Shown: positions 1 through 14,690 of the stretch, in pieces
Position numbering within the stretch: the first letter of the stretch is position 1
How the letters are laid out: every line of letters begins with the position of its first letter
Origin: Nautilus pompilius
Lineage: Eukaryota > Mollusca > Cephalopoda > Nautilida > Nautilidae
NCBI GenBank assembly: GCA_018389105.1
Contig: JACATO010001037.1
Coordinates: 189,001 to 253,000 of the forward strand
DNA length: 64,000 nucleotides
Reading direction: 5' to 3'
Position numbers and translations under genes: made by a program
The notes under the pieces: generated by a model
Told to the model about the DNA's origin: nothing
Seen by the model: the letters and a program-made list of their open reading frames with translations, nothing else
The model's database searches: none

Positions 1-751
1 CCTTGATTCCCTGCAAATGAAGCATAACTGTAATGACCAAAGTTTTGTGTATCCAGGCACTACCGCAGACTTTCTACAGATGGTTTCCCACACAGCGTAT
101 GTATGTATCTGTTTCAGCAGCCAAACCACATGGGCAACATACCAAAGAATGCCATTGTTAGTGTTTGTCTTAGTTTGGGATTTAGATAGATAATCTAAAA
201 AATCCATGAACACTAATTTTCAACTTACAGATGCACCATCACCATCAGGTATATTTAGAAACAAGTAAAAACAACATAATCACGCACTTCCTTGAGCAGA
301 AAGCAAAACCCATACTCTGCCTCAGATGATCTTAATGGTGAAAGACCAGGGATAATTTCATAAATAGTGTTGTTTAATAATAAAGCACCAATGGTTTTTA
401 CTTCAGTGATAAAGCAGTTGAATTCATTAAACTACAAAGCTGACTATTACAAAGGGAGGTAAGGAGGAAAAGGAATATACTTGGAATTCAAGCTGTCTTA
501 ACATTGAGCAATTCCAGAAAAGCATGAACATAACTTTGAAAAATAAAATGCATTTGAAGAAATTGTCTATTAGTTATTTTTACATATAATTTATAAAGGT
601 GTTTTCATGTATTTTTGAGAGTTACAATCAATAATTTGAAAAGTGTCACACTATTACATTTGAAAGCCTAATTTTATGATGAAAATGGATAACTTCAGAG
701 ATTACTTTTCCTGATACGAATAAATGATTTTGAAAACAATGTGCCATCTAC

Positions 752-754
<3 letters not shown>

Positions 755-782
<28 letters not shown>
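755..782. repeat. TA microsatellite
   Basis: About 14 TA units. Others of the same type are at 28225-28251 and 35309-35329. Confidence 0.9.
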
Positions 783-883
783 CGACCTTCGCAAAAAAAA
801 ATCATTTCTTGGCAAATTATCTAGTCTACAAATCGTTTAAACTACGCATCACATAGTTTAGTTCTGTAGTATTTGGACAAGCA

Positions 884-1431
884 CAGTCGACCCCCGGTTA
901 TTCGCGGAATTTTCCTTAGAACCTAACTAATAATTGTTCGTGGAAACCCCCACATATTCGCAGAATCACAAATATCTTCCACGATTTTTTTATGGCTTTT
1001 TTCGTGGCAATGTATATTTTTTCACGCTTTTTAAAGCTAGATTATCAATAACAATATAATTTACTAATATAAATACTAACGTAAATTCAGCAAAATATCG
1101 ATATAAAATAAACACTATTGGCTGGAGGTTTGAAAGTAGCCAATCCGAGAGCATTATTCATTTCTCCTTGCTGCTGATTGGCTGCTGCCCATGAGGCGCT
1201 GTCTCAGGCAGATGCAGCCCAGCATCATCCCAGTTTACCGTGTGTAGCTATCTTGAGTGTTTCGCTGAGTGTTGTATTTTTTATTAAATTATTATTATAT
1301 ATTTACTTATATTTTACGTTATATTTTGACGTTTATAGGCATTTTTATGGACCACATCCAATATTCGCGGTTTTTCACTCTTCGCGGGTGCTCAAGGGAC
1401 GCAACCCCCCGCGAATACCGGGGGATAACTG
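884..1431 (+). mobile_element. Pogo-type miniature element, family A copy 1
   Basis: About 550 bp. Left end CAGTCGACCCCCGGTTATTC and complemented right end CAGTTATCCCCCGGTATTCG are inverted repeats of pogo/Tigger style; a TA follows the right end. No transposase. The interior is over most of its length the same as the copy at 23058-23601. Short frames inside it are accidental. Confidence 0.82.
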
Positions 1432-4400
1432 TATTGGTTGTTTCATACACCTGTAAAGTTTGCGCAAGATAGTTCTCAAAAGGTGTACTAATTTGTATCG
1501 ACAGTTAGGGTAAAAAGTTAGCTACTCAGATAAAAGATCGCCATGTATATTCTCAAACGTCTGAATTACTTAATCACAGTAGCTATATATCAATGGAACA
1601 GATTTAAATACAAAAAAAAAAAAGGCAATCAGTGTTACATGATCAACAAGACAACATAAGTTACCAAGTGTTGTATAATTCTCATCCACAGTTATGAGAT
1701 CTACTGTACCGCTTGCCTCCACGTCTTAACTATTTAATATGCATTGCTGTTTTTTTTTAAAAATCCAGTATTAGAGAACTTCTGGACTGATGTTAAAATT
1801 CTCGATCACCAAGTTGAGTCCAACACCTGCACCAGCTGGATGAAGTTGAAGCTGAATAATCCTACACCCCAATTCACAGGTAATCGGCACAGAGAGTTGA
1901 CTTCTTCACCAAAAGAATTTTCACAATCTATGGATGACATTACATAGAAATGTTTTTTTTTTTTTGTGCTAAAATATTTTTTTTTAAATGTTCCTTTTAA
2001 GAGTAATCTGCAAACATATTTTGGTCCAAAACTATTGCACCACTTCACGAGTTTAAACAAAATAATTAAAGGACTTTTATAGTAACTGTAGATTAATAAA
2101 CATGTAAACTTCAATAAATACAGCTTGCAATACTGTCCAATGAAGAGTCAGATTTTAACAATAAAAAATACAAAAATGAGCACCCCCCAAACAAATATTG
2201 CATAAGCCAAAATTGTTGTCACCTGTGTGTATAGTAGCAGCAAGCATAAATAAAGAGCACTGATATTCATTTTGAACAAACATTTATTTTACATAATACA
2301 AAAACAGTATAGACATAGAATGTGAAGAAAAAAAATTAGCATTTGAAACACATTAACTCAGCATTAAAGTGTCACTGAGTCAGTGACAAGAATCAGAAAT
2401 AAAATCAAACAACAGTGGCAGTTACTGATGCCACCTATAGAAGCTTCAGTCCGACTATCTCCTACCACCATGTTGCTAAAACTAGAGAACTTGCAGTTTT
2501 ATCATCTTTTCCTGTTGCCACATTCAAAGTATAATCCCAAAAAGGGCTCTTTTCATGTGAAATGTTAATTTGCACCATCCCATTTGTCCCACATTTTTTT
2601 TTGGTTTGGTAAAATCTGTTTGATCCTACTGATTACCCATTAACAGCAGAGACTTTGATACTTTCTGCAAAACCTTATTTAATTAACTTTCTCTGGACCT
2701 GTGCTGAGGATGATCAGGTGCCGAGGAATTCATTCAGTATACTGCAGAGAGGGAGAAGATAAACTTGTCAGCCAACTGGTAATCAAATATAATTTGCATT
2801 TGGCAGACCTGATGATAAAATAAATCAATGATATATGAAATCATGTGCAGACAACCATACAACTAACTTCCATCCCTGATAGCAGACTTCCAAAAAAATA
2901 TAATATAAAAATTTAAAACATCTGGTGTCTTCAAACTTCAACAATGGCACAGTCCCTTCTATTGCTGACTATCATTTTGATGGTAGTCTCTTTGTTTCAC
3001 CGATGTATTTTTTACTAGAGCTACAAGTAATACAGAAAATTGTACCTTTGGAGGATGACAACTCTTTCACTCTGTGAGGAATTCAACGTCAAAGTCATTT
3101 ACAAAAGTAATGACATTAAGAAATCAGTTAACACATCTGCCTCCAAAGCAAGACCCATTCAGGATTAATACCAGCCATTGTACTACCATAGAAACATCTG
3201 CAAATCAACACACACCAAAACAGTCATTCTGAGGACAACAGCCTGATGATGGCAACAGAGAAAGATTTCCAAAATGCAAGAGTTCTAATTAGTTCTACTA
3301 ACAAGGTAATAAGGGAAGTGTCTGAACTATCTAGCTTCTACAAACAAAACTTCATTAAGTACAACATCTATTTATATATCCATAATAAATAAAACTAAAC
3401 TAGGTAATGTGTTGTATTCTTTTAGTGTTTATCGTTAGTCAGTCTCTTTAATGTTGTTATCAAACATCAAACCTTTGATATTTTTTTTCTTTTTACTAAC
3501 AAGACAATCAACTACCAGTACTTACGTTTGAAGCAAAACTAGCTGGCTACTACACTGTGCACTAGGGCATCACATGATTGCTGAATTATTCAACATTCTA
3601 TTTAAAAATTCATACAAAGGTTTGAAGTCAAATTTTAAAGAAACTTTGTCTTTTAAGAACCAATAACTTTAATTTTCTTTAAAAAATTTACTGCATTATT
3701 TAAACTTTACCATAAAATTAGACATTTTAACTTTAATACAAAATACATTCAAAAATAAGCAGAAATGGTTAACAAAATCAATTCCTCTCTCAACTGACAT
3801 CATAACACAGGTGCTGCTCTTAAAAAACGTGTTTACACATATAAGTCTAGAGCAGCAGCAATCTACATGCATCCTACTGATCATGGTTAATTAACACATT
3901 GCAAAGGGGATACCAAGAAAACCTCTTAAGATTTCCAGTTAGTTTTCAAACATGACCCCAAAAAACCAGTCATTCAGCTTAATAAGACCTACCTTGCAAC
4001 TAGACTGGCACCATTAGCTACTTGAAACCCACTAATTTGAAATTTTCCACCAGCTGGTATAAAATATCTACCAGTAATTATCACAAATGGTTAAGTAATA
4101 TTCATTCTATGTATATACACACAATGCTATTGGTATCCATTTCGAGTAAACTCTTTTTTAATGATTTTTTATTTATTTATTTAAAAAGTTTCATATCTAT
4201 TCTTTATGATAAAAGTTATACAAATTGAAATAGCACCAACATCTTTGGAACCATCTTAACTATGTACATTGCCAGATGTTAATTTCCTCCTTAAAGTTAA
4301 AACACTGGAGAATGTGATTCAGCCTAAACACCATACAATCAATCACTACCCAATTTTGAATAGCTTAAACTTTTAGGAGCGGAAGAACTGGATGCTCGCT

Positions 4401-7400
4401 CTGTATAATTACATTGACAAGCAATGTTTGGTTTTCAGTCTGCCTGATGGCTGCCCTAAAGACTTCAGCATTTGCTAATCAGGAGAGAGATGGGTACTGT
4501 CTTTCTTAGAATTCAGGCTGCAGTGGGCAAAAATCTGTAAATGCAACAAACGATTCCATAAAATAATTAATAATGCAGAAACTCTATACCAAAATTATTT
4601 TTTAAAAAAAAAACTGCAGATGATTCTTTTAACTCTTTCGTCACCACGGCATATGAGTTACTCCTCCTCATCCAAACGGATCAAGCTGTTGGAGCATCAG
4701 ACGTTGATAATAAAGCCAGAAATGCAAGAAGGTTTTAAAACTTATACGCAGCCACTTCTGGCAAAAAAACATAAGTGCCCCTAATCCGCTTTTAAAAGTG
4801 TTTCCCCATTCTAAACTTTCACTAACCAACTTGGAAAAGTATTCCTTTAGCCGTAAATGTTTCTTATTTACCTTGTGACGTCTCCTGTGTACAGCGTGGT
4901 ATTGGCGCGAAAATGTTCCATGTTCCCTTCCAAAAACTATTTTAAAAATTCCAATATTATCACAAGAGAGACTGTAGCTGATCAAGTATTTTGCAAGTAA
5001 ATTAAAAAAAAACATTTACAGAAAGAGTAAGCATTGGCCTAAGGGATATAATTAGCATTTCCTTAACAACGAATATATTTTAATTATTAGTTTTCAAATA
5101 AGGAAGCAAAATATATTAACTTAATTTCTTTAGCATCTTAAGTTGTGAAGATTACAAATCATCTTTTTTTTTTTTTTGCAATTGTAATTAAAATAAAATC
5201 CTTTCAAACTTTCGAATTTACTTATTTGATTCTAAAGTTCCTACCTTCTAAATCTAGAAATGAAAAGGGTTAAAGACAACTTTACACACCTCTGTGTCTT
5301 CCCTAGTGTGGTTTTAAAACAGGCAAAGCATTTTTAAAAAAGGCCAGAACAGAGTCACTGACAGAAGCCTGTAAAAGCTGGTCTGGAGTTACGATATGCG
5401 CTCACATAACTATGCAAGAGGTTATACTGCAGTGGGTACCAGGACGTGTCACCCCACCAGGCAATGACAAATCTAACAGAACTGCTAAAGCTGCCACTAA
5501 ATTATACCAGTCAGGCCATAATTGCCTCATGAGCTTCGGGCCAACTAAAAAAATTAAGGAGCTATGCAGAGTTGAATCTTAAAACGAAATGTAACTTGAT
5601 CTAAAGAAATTAGAACCAGCAAATGTACAAAGATTTTCGCAAGTGACCCAGGGGTCTACAAAGTAAAGATCAGTAGATTATGTAAAGGTTATCTGCTCTT
5701 TAATGACTATTTCAAAGAGCATTCTTCAACTGCAGTGTGGCTAAAACTATTAAACACGATCTTATAGAATGTACAAAATATACCCAAGACAGGAAACTCT
5801 GTTGGGGCAAGCAGCAGCACTAACGAGAAACTTTTCTAAAAGCATCAAACCAACAATACAGTTTTTAAAGTTGCATTGCTCTTCCCTTGGAAAGACTATG
5901 AGAATCAAACTCTGAAATGCTCTGACTACTACTAATTGAGTTAAGTAGATCCTCAGTAAATTAAGTTAAGACTGACTAGAGAGACCTAGAGATGGCAGGA
6001 GAATTTCCACATCACAGCTACTACTTTGTACAACTTTGAGCAGAATGTACCACAGACATTGAATCTTTAAGTGAAACAAAAATGCCCGCAGCAGTTCAAA
6101 GGAGTTCATCTTGCATGTAACACAGACTGTTCCGATTAATAGGTTTGGCATGGAGAGGAGGGTACCTGAAAAAAAAAGGACCAAAAACGAAACTGCACCA
6201 GAAGATTGGAAATGAAGCATCTTACCAATTTTTATATGCGCTGAAAGACTTTTTTCCCTTCCAGAATGAAAATTGCAAGTGGTGACATGATCGCGTGAAC
6301 AGTAAAGCTTAACATAGATAATTTTGGCACAAACTACGATATTTATGGCGTTCAAAGAGATTCGTCAAAAGCAGGTGCTGAAGAAGCAGAGACACCCTTG
6401 TTGTAGCAGTAGTAGATCCGCAGTTATCCAACTTGACTGCTAGATGAAAAGCTCATTCAATGGAAACTGCTGTCAATAACTCGGGGAGGGGAGAGGCCAG
6501 AACCACCACTAAGCGTATTCACTATACTTCAAAACGAGGCTATTTCACACTTGACCTATTTTTCTTTTGATTGATTTACCTCTGCCATTAAAGCCTCTCA
6601 CTATGTCTGACCTCAACGGTGACAAGTTGTAACTTTTTTTTTACCACCACCAATTCTTGCACTTGTGGGAATAAAAATACCATCATGAAGTTTTGACAAG
6701 TGAATATTTTTCCTATGGAACCCGTCAATCATGCAGACAGGTGTTAATACCATGGAAAGAGCTCTTTTTAAAAAGAAAACAAACAGATACGCATCCAACT
6801 GGCCTATCATGGCTGACACTCCCACCCCACAGCTAAATGAAGGTGCACTGGGTCTGCTCAAGTGCACCAAATGCTTGTGACAATCATTGGTTCCAGCGCC
6901 TTGCCATGCCATATGTTAATGGTTAGTTGAAAGAGAGAATAAGACAACATGATATGTCAGAATATAGACTTAAAATTTGCCACAGGTTACATCTTAGCCA
7001 TTACAGTTAATCTCAAGTTTTCTATTATCATATCATGGCAAATGCACTCAGTTATTATTTGCAAACATTCAAATTTAGTAAAACCAGTTGTTAGAGTAAA
7101 CCCTATCCTGAGAAATTTCTAAATACTCCAAAAACAACAAAAAATGCCACTGAAGTCCTCAGAGTCACAACCTTCATTACAGTCATTTACAAATTCTGTC
7201 TCCACGCTAAAACCAGTAATCAGAATTGACCAAATATGCATATTAAAAAACACAATTCTTGAACTTTTTTTTTTTACTTTGGAGATGCCACCTTAGGTTT
7301 CTGAGCTCTTCTTCGAGTGAGAGTAGAAAAAGCAGTGACATCAAAAGCTTTGATGCAGGTGATTTGTTTGCGGACTTCTTCTTCACAAGAGTACGATGTC

Positions 7401-7634
7401 ACCCATGCACACTGGAAAAAACTGTCTTCTTGGTGAAACCTTGTCTTGACAATGGGGGGGGGGGGTTGTTATAAAGGCACCTCACAGCAGTGAGGTAGAA
7501 AGGAATGCCTAAGAAATTTACCTGGGGTGGGGGGAAGGGGGAAGGGATGAACTTGAGTGAATGTCAAGGTGTTGCCTCCGCCACACTGCACCAGAAAAAC
7601 CTGACTAGAATTCTTAATTTTTAGATGCAGGAGG
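1432..7634. other. Intergenic sequence, no supported gene
   Basis: AT-rich sequence with many short accidental frames. I see no exon with both splice signals and recognisable protein, no RNA gene and no complete mobile element. Positions 1-883 are likewise empty apart from the TA tract. Confidence 0.6.
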
Positions 7635-7795
7635 AAACCCATGCAGCAGACAGCTGGTGGAGAGAAGCAAAACCATGCTGGGGAGATATGCAACACCAAG
7701 GCAGCCAACCCTGACGCAGATTCGAACCCAAGTCCCCGTACCACCGGACTACCAGCCAGCTGTTTCTCGTTTACGGAGCAAATTACAGTCTCACT
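7635..7795 (-). repeat. tRNA-derived SINE-like repeat
   Basis: On the minus strand there is an A-box-like TGGTAGTCCGGTGGTACGG followed by GGTTCGAATCT (complement of 7719-7729), a near-perfect B box, then a body ending in GGGTTTCCTCCTGCATC. This order and spacing is that of a tRNA-derived SINE head. The body motif (GGAGGAAACCCATG on plus) recurs at about 61385. Confidence 0.5.
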
Positions 7796-8576
7796 ACCAA
7801 CCAAGCTTCCAAGAAATTTCAAATAATAAAAAATTCACAAGATGGAAACGTTTCCATCCATGTTCTTTTAAAAAAAAAACAAAACAAAACAAATGAGAGG
7901 CAGAACAATATCTTCTAAAAAAAAAAAAAACTGTTTGAAAGTTAAAAAACGAAAATCTTGTGATTAGTTGTATACTTCAGATATCTCATAGTTCTATGCA
8001 GATTTATGAGTTGCATTCAAAGAGTGAATAGTTGACGTGTCCACCAAACTGTAACCAAAGATAACGAGGCGTGATAGAATGTCATTATACTAAGCCTAGT
8101 TAATCCGCAAATAATTCTATGCAGAAAACCTATCACCTGACAATGCTATAAACAGATGATTGCCTGTACATTCCCAGAGGTTTCACTTCCAGCCATGTTA
8201 CCTAATATCAGGTCAAGCGGTATATCAGTAATCCCAGTTTAATGAAATACAGAATTTTCATTATATTCAGAAATGCCAGAGAGGTCTCCCCAGTGAAAGG
8301 AAATGTGCTAGAAAGTAAAGTTAGTCTGGCGGTTTGTTTAGTGAAAAAAAAAAAAAAAAATTCAATTTCTGAAAGACCTGCAGGCAAAAGAGAGGAAAGC
8401 TGTGTGTGTGCCCCTTCCCACCTTAAAAAATTACTTCTACTTTCCTTTAAATCCCTGGGCACCGAGTTGGTTTGCAATCTTAATTACTTTGTGAACATGC
8501 TCTGAATTAATGTTGCATTTTCATTACGTGTTTGTTTTTTGTACGCCAACACTGATTAATTTTATTTCATTATAGG

Positions 8577-8850
8577 GTGGTCCAGCGATCCAATGGTACT
8601 ATCGGGTCCACCATTTTGGGACCAGCTTGATTCAGCACACCTCCCCAGCATTGCTTCTTCCCGTTCTCATTTGCCAGCCAGCCAGCCAGTTTCCCTTCAG
8701 GTGTTCTGGTGACATCTGAAAAACGAAGTGTCCAAGTATGGACTGTCCAGATACTTAAAATGGAGGTAACTCTTGACTGGCTTGAACCATGATCACCAAG
8801 GCAGATGTGTCAAACCTTCCCCTTCTAGCACCCTGCAGAGACAGCAGTTT
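8577..8850 (+). repeat. Dispersed repeat, related copies near 19,030-19,150 and 63,510
   Basis: Shares ACATCTGAAAA-GAAGTG and following bases with about 19092-19135, and GGTAACTCTTGACTGGCT with GGTAATTCTTGACTGGTT near 63508. Probably an old SINE or similar repeat; no frame. Confidence 0.4.
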
Positions 8851-11800
8851 ATTATTTTTAACAATAACAATAAAAGAAAACAACCTCCAACAAACTGCAA
8901 ACTGGGATTAAAATTCTCTGCAGTTATGCCTATAGTTAAAGGTAGCAAAGAAAGAAAGAACAAAATCCCTAATGACTGACTCTTATTATCTCAAAACTGT
9001 TTGTTTCGTTAGGCCTTCAGTCACATGTAAAATCTTCAAATACTGTACAGCTGATGTATTGCTTTGAATCTTTTTTGGGAGGTCTTGGAGTAGACTTGTA
9101 AAAATGCTGATCTCTCTGCTGAATGTAAATCATTAGGGATTATGTTGGCATATAAATGCTTTCATGAATAACCCTCATAAAAAAGAAATTCTGAACAGCA
9201 TAAAAGTTGGTAATAGCAAACAGGAACTTCAAAACATTTCACATGAAATATTTTAGTATTAAAGTTTCAACATCAAAGCTATCGGAAATTTTTGACAATT
9301 TCTTGTTTCTAGATAAAGTGATATGCCTGTTCCTTACCAAAGAATTATCCTCTGTAAGTCATCTTTTCTTGTGAGTTCAAACAAGTGTGAACAACCCTTT
9401 TCCTGCCAGCTTATGGAAACAGAATTCCTTTAAAAGCTGAAATGCTACTTTTGCATGCAGCTGAAGATTTATTGAAGCATTAAGGAGACTTGTAAACCCC
9501 TATCTTTAAAGATTAAAACGACTCAAGAGATATCTCTGGGGTATTTACTGGTCCCTGGGTTACCTTTGCCAGTTTGGACCACCACCAAGTTGATTAAAAC
9601 CAGAGAGTAGAAAGGAACATTCCTTCAGAGAATCTGCCTAACCTTTATTTTAAAAATGCCAAACTAAATAATTGAAACATCACAGCTCAACAGAAAGCTT
9701 AATCACAACCGAGAAAAATCTTTCAAAGAATAAAAGCAAATTTTAATTCTTTGTTTAAAGCGGGCTAGTCACCAGATGTGGCATATTCCTTTAGATGCAA
9801 GCTTGATAATATACTCTCTTTCCTACATGATCATATGCTGCAAACTTTGGTAAACCAACTAGATTAATTATTTCATCACATTGCACCAAATGTAACATAC
9901 AATTGTATACAGCCCTACAGTGAACATTTTACTCCTTTTTATTTTGGTATTATAAAAAAAATATTTGTATAAAATGTAAATTATTTCAATGATGAGAGGT
10001 AAGAACCATGTAAACATACAAAAACAACATCTTGGATCCTACTTCAATAATCCCACCATGGTAGGAGAGTCACCTTATGAAGATTGCTAAGAGACAATTT
10101 ACTTCCAAGCAAGTTGCTTGCATTATTTTGAATTCTTGAGATTGCATTTTAAGAAAGAATGGTTTGTCTTAGGGAGATCAGTAGAACCAACAACTGGACA
10201 AGAATGAGCAGGCAAAGCTGAATGTAGAACACCTGACTTGGAAAACTTGTCTTAGTTTGTTTTCTAAAGATGAAAAAAACCTGAGTCAACTAGAAACCTC
10301 TTTTTGCTGTTGGGGAGTAGAAAAAAGTTGAGTTATGTAGAATGGCGTATGAAATTCGGTTTCCAGGCAAACTTCTTGACATGTATCATTTTAACCTGGA
10401 CATCACCCAAACAAGCTACACAAGTCAGCAAAAAAAAAAACAACAAAAAAACAAGGAAAAAACCATTAAGAGTGATTGTGTCAGCCATGAAGTCAATAGA
10501 TTGATAAGGAACAAACACTATGTATGATTGATCTGTTCTATCCACACCACATCTCAAATTTCTGTAGGTAATGTATACTTAAAAGCAAAAAAAATCAACA
10601 AATTTTTCATAATAAAAAGCCAGCTATACGAAAAAGTTCCCATAACTTCTGTGCCTTCACTTCTAATTTCAAACTTGAAGCTTATAACATATTTGATGAA
10701 TGCCTCTCTCCTCTACCACCCACTATATTTTGCGAACAAAGCCCTTTACAGTTTAGATTTTAATAATTCTAGAAGTTTTAAACCAGATCCATCAACTACT
10801 CCCCCCACAATTATTCTCAAAATCCTTGCCTTGCTATATATAAAGAATGAGTAATGCCAGATGTGCGAGCTAGCTTACTAAGTTTTTGTAGTTCAGGAAA
10901 ATAACAAATCACATGGGCTTCTCCTGTAACTTATACAGGTGATTGTGAAGTCAAACACAGATTGTAATATCTGTGAAGTATGGAAAACTTGACAAATGTT
11001 TAATGTGAAGTAAGGTTCTTTCAAAGCAGCCGAATAAAGGTGTTGTTCATTTATCCAGAACATTAATTGTAATAGTAATAATTGGTCCTTTCCCATTCAC
11101 TGACATTCAAGTAAAATATAAAAATTGTTTGTACAAATAAGAGCAAAAACCACACTGAGGTTTTCTTAGATTTGTTTAAAGAAAAAAAAGGAGGCTAACT
11201 AGGATTTCTCTGAAGTGAATAAACACAGCAACAAAAGAGAGAGAGAAAGACAGGTAATTTTGTAGCTGGTTCACAGTGGCTGTTTGAATGGGGGCCCCTT
11301 GCCCCCTTCGCCAAATATGTGGTCGTGACTGTAGCAGGGGATGCGTAGATGAGATGTTTGTTTGTGTTCATGGCACTGGAACGGAGTTGAGTCGTCTCTA
11401 CCGTCACGGCAACAAGACTGAACCCAAAACCACTTCTCGGCCAGTCAATAGGCAATCAGCAACTGCTTCAGCCTACCCTTGCCACTGATTGCTGCCCATT
11501 TAGCCAGCCGCATCATTAGAAAGCAGAGAGAATAAAAACGAGCAGAAACAATGGACGGTCATCAAAATTAATGGTAACGGAAAATTGCTGATTAAGATAA
11601 CACGCTTGCACTGAATGACAGATTGTGGTCAATAAAAATAATTTGCAATAAAATTTTACTTGAATGTCTGTAATCATAGCCTACTGCCAAAGATAATTGT
11701 TGCTTTTGTAGAAGAGAACGTCCAATATTTTGCGTAGTAATTTTAACATTATACTACTTTATTATGAACAGCAAAATGATATTGACTTTTCCTAAAAACC

Positions 11801-12366
11801 CTGTATTCATGGAAACCAGAATTTTGCGTTTGATGAAAGAAAACTAAAGGATGCGTGTGTCACCGAGGCACAGAAACATGATCTTGCATCAACCTTAGTT
11901 GGAAAGTAAAAAACATGTCCTGATTAGCCATTCTTCGTAAAGTTTCAAACTTTTGTAAATACTCTGCTTAAAACCAAACATACATCATTGGATTTAATAA
12001 AGCATAAAAATTTTTAAAAGGGGAGACTGCAATGTTAAAAATCTGCAAGCCTAAAAAGGAAAAACAAATACATCAATCAGACGTTCATTATATTTAAAAA
12101 GAAATAAAATTTTTTTTTTTTTTTAAATTGTTGTTGTTGTAAATATTCAGTTTAATTAAAACGAACCAGGTTGGGGGGGGGGTAGCTTTGCTGCTGAGGC
12201 TGACAGCCTGCCAGATGCTAAATAAGTTGGGGGCAGGAATAGAAAAGCAATCAAATTTCGATGGCATCCAATGTTAAGATTTTGCTTTCCAGCCCTTGAC
12301 AAACAAAAAGCCAAACTTATTAGCCTTCCTCTGTTCATCAAAACATCCCTTATTTCTAGCTTTTCA

Positions 12367-12367
12367 A

Positions 12368-12400
<33 letters not shown>

Positions 12401-12429
12401 GAGGGAGAGAGAGAGAGAGAGAGAGAGAA
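12367..12429. repeat. GA microsatellite
   Basis: About 63 bp of GA with GGGA interruptions; a shorter GA tract is at 44831-44853. Confidence 0.9.
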
Positions 12430-13984
12430 CAGTGTAATTTCCTAAAAGAAATCTAACTTGTTTAAAGCACAAGCTGGCCAGCTTCCCCTCTAAACTCTGA
12501 TGAAAACTAAACCACTGTGTAAGGCTTAATCTGCCCTAACACCTGTCACGTACAGTGTCTTAAAGACGTGTCTGTAGCAATTAAAAAAAAAACAACACAA
12601 AACGACGACAACATTTTTGTTTTTACATACACGTTTCACCGAATGTATTCAGATATGAAAACTCACCGTATGATACAACCCAACAATTAGCTAAGAAGGT
12701 CAAGAGGAAAAAAAAATACATGTTTAACCAGAATTATTAGCAGGATATACAGTTACAGGTTCCCATAATTTAAAGGCTTGACCTCTTTCTTGTCATACAA
12801 ATTTAATCTGTATTCACTCATCCTAGTCAAGTGGCTTTACTATGTAGAAACCTGCTGCTGCTGCTGAACTGTCTCTAGAAGAGGTATCCATAGAATGTAA
12901 AATTTGCTTCAGACTATGTTAGAAAGAGCGAGATCTCCCACCAACAGTAAAATTAAAGAAAGTATTTCAATTAAACAAAACCATGACAGTAACCTATCTA
13001 TTTTTGTATGCAATAAATTCCTTAACATCAATGTTTTTAACTATTGAACTTATATGTTAACTTTCATCTTTTACTGTATAATTTCTCGGCAAACCCACTA
13101 TTACACCCTCTTTCAGTCTGGTCATTTCTCTAATGTATAAAATAAGATATAATATTGGAATTTTTTTTCAAATATCTGTAAAAAAAAAAAAAAAAAAATG
13201 TATTAAGCAGAAACCTTTTTTATTTTTGAATTTCATTCAATATTCAAATAGCTACAGATATACTTAGTTTTAGCACATCAATTAAAATTAAAAATCACTT
13301 TCAGCCAACGTTCTACCAGACAGCAATAAGCCTGGTCTCCCTGCCACTTAGTTCTCAAGTTTAATCAACTGAACCTTGGGTTTCTGCAACCAAGTGTGAA
13401 AAGTTGGAGTGGTTTTATCAGACCAGACCATCGATTAGACGCGTGAAAGTTAATTAAGGTTAAAAAAAAAAAAAAACACCACAGAAATTAGGTTTGTGTG
13501 TTGTCTCGTTAGCAGAAGAATCCAGAGATTACATTCCCGCATCACAACAACATAGCTGTTCAGCAGCAGGGATGGAGATAAGAGAGTGCATGAAAACTTT
13601 GCACTTGTTTTCTCTCACACACATGCCTTCATACAGTGGAAAAAAAAATAAAAAAAATAATAATAGGAATATTTTGTGTAGCTATTTTCAGTCGTCTTCA
13701 GCCATGGTAAGTCAATCTAGTCTTTTAAGTCATGCAACATTTTTGTTGCTACAACTGGCTCTGTCTCTGGTGTACGGTCTACCTGCAGAAAAGTCATACC
13801 ATTGCTATGTGATCCAGAATTTGCATAATAATTGTCAAATTGAATACAAAACCTTTCAAAAATGCTAGCATAATGAAGTTATCAAACACTGAGAGTATGG
13901 TGCAACCATGACAACATACCAAGGAGCAGCTGTAGCTATGATATAGTTCAGAAGTAATAGTTTTATCAGCCAACTTCAGCAGAA

Positions 13985-14690
13985 AAACAGAGACCAGTTC
14001 GGTTTACGAAAAACATGGCATGGGGTGCTACAGCAGTGCTAACCAACACAGAAACCGTTACATTATCTATCTGGCTCCATGTGATACCAGTATATCAACA
14101 TGTTCCATTCGAAATGAATTGCAATGGGTCCATAAGACCATCTCCAAACAGATCATGCAAAATTAGCTACACCTATGCTGATCTCCATGCTATACTTTTA
14201 GTATTTCACATACCCACTAGCACATCAAAGGGCAAGATGAGAATAAATTTAACCTGTTCTTTGATGATACTCGTTTATGTTTGTTGAAAACTAAGCCAGT
14301 ATAATGCTGAATATATGTTCAGGAGAAACCATTTTGTGGTGGCAGTGTTTTAGTCTGGTGAACCAAAAAAGTAAACTGATTTTCTTTAATGGAACTGTTA
14401 CAAGCTGGCACCACCTTGAAGTCATGACTTGTTGCTATACCAACTGCACGTAGCCACAATAATCAGTTCAAAAGGAATAGCTAGCTGTAAGCCACCTTCA
14501 AGAGGAATTTATCAAACATTTTCAATGTGATTTCTAGGCACATTAGACACCAACTGTGCGCTTCTATCACCCTGTAGGACTGTGGAAGCCACTACCACAA
14601 GACTGCATCAGATGTCTGGTGAACTATAAGTAGATATATACTGTAATGCAAGCAAAAGGTGGCCATACAAATACTAAAGGCCATATGACT
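13985..14690 (+). pseudogene. Tc1/mariner transposase fossil, copy 1
   Basis: Translated with stops and frameshifts, the stretch shows Tc1 landmarks in order: a basic linker near 13990 (RDQFGLRKTWHG), a catalytic-aspartate-like FDDTRLCLL near 14257, CGGSVLVW near 14335, and an end LPQDCIRCLVNYK with AKGGHTNT near 14585-14685. Stops interrupt every frame. No clean terminal repeats were seen. A related copy lies at 23715-24165. Confidence 0.7.

Larger units (their letters stand above)
7827..13984. other. Intergenic sequence, no supported gene
   Basis: Holds the dispersed repeat at 8577, the GA tract at 12367 and homopolymer runs. A GC-richer block at about 11,285-11,560 stands out from the AT-rich surroundings but its frames show no recognisable protein. 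Confidence 0.55.

Noticed and set aside
5966..6355. A 129-codon minus-strand frame
   Set aside because: No recognisable motif, atypical composition, no splice or promoter context; consistent with chance.
7719..7745. A possible real tRNA gene on the minus strand
   Set aside because: The B box is good but no cloverleaf with acceptor-stem pairing can be formed; SINE head is the better reading.
13494..13868. A 124-codon plus-strand frame with a signal-peptide-like middle (LLLQLALSLVYG)
   Set aside because: Contains an asparagine/lysine low-complexity run, lacks a credible start context, and lies next to a decayed Tc1 element; insufficient support for a secreted protein.
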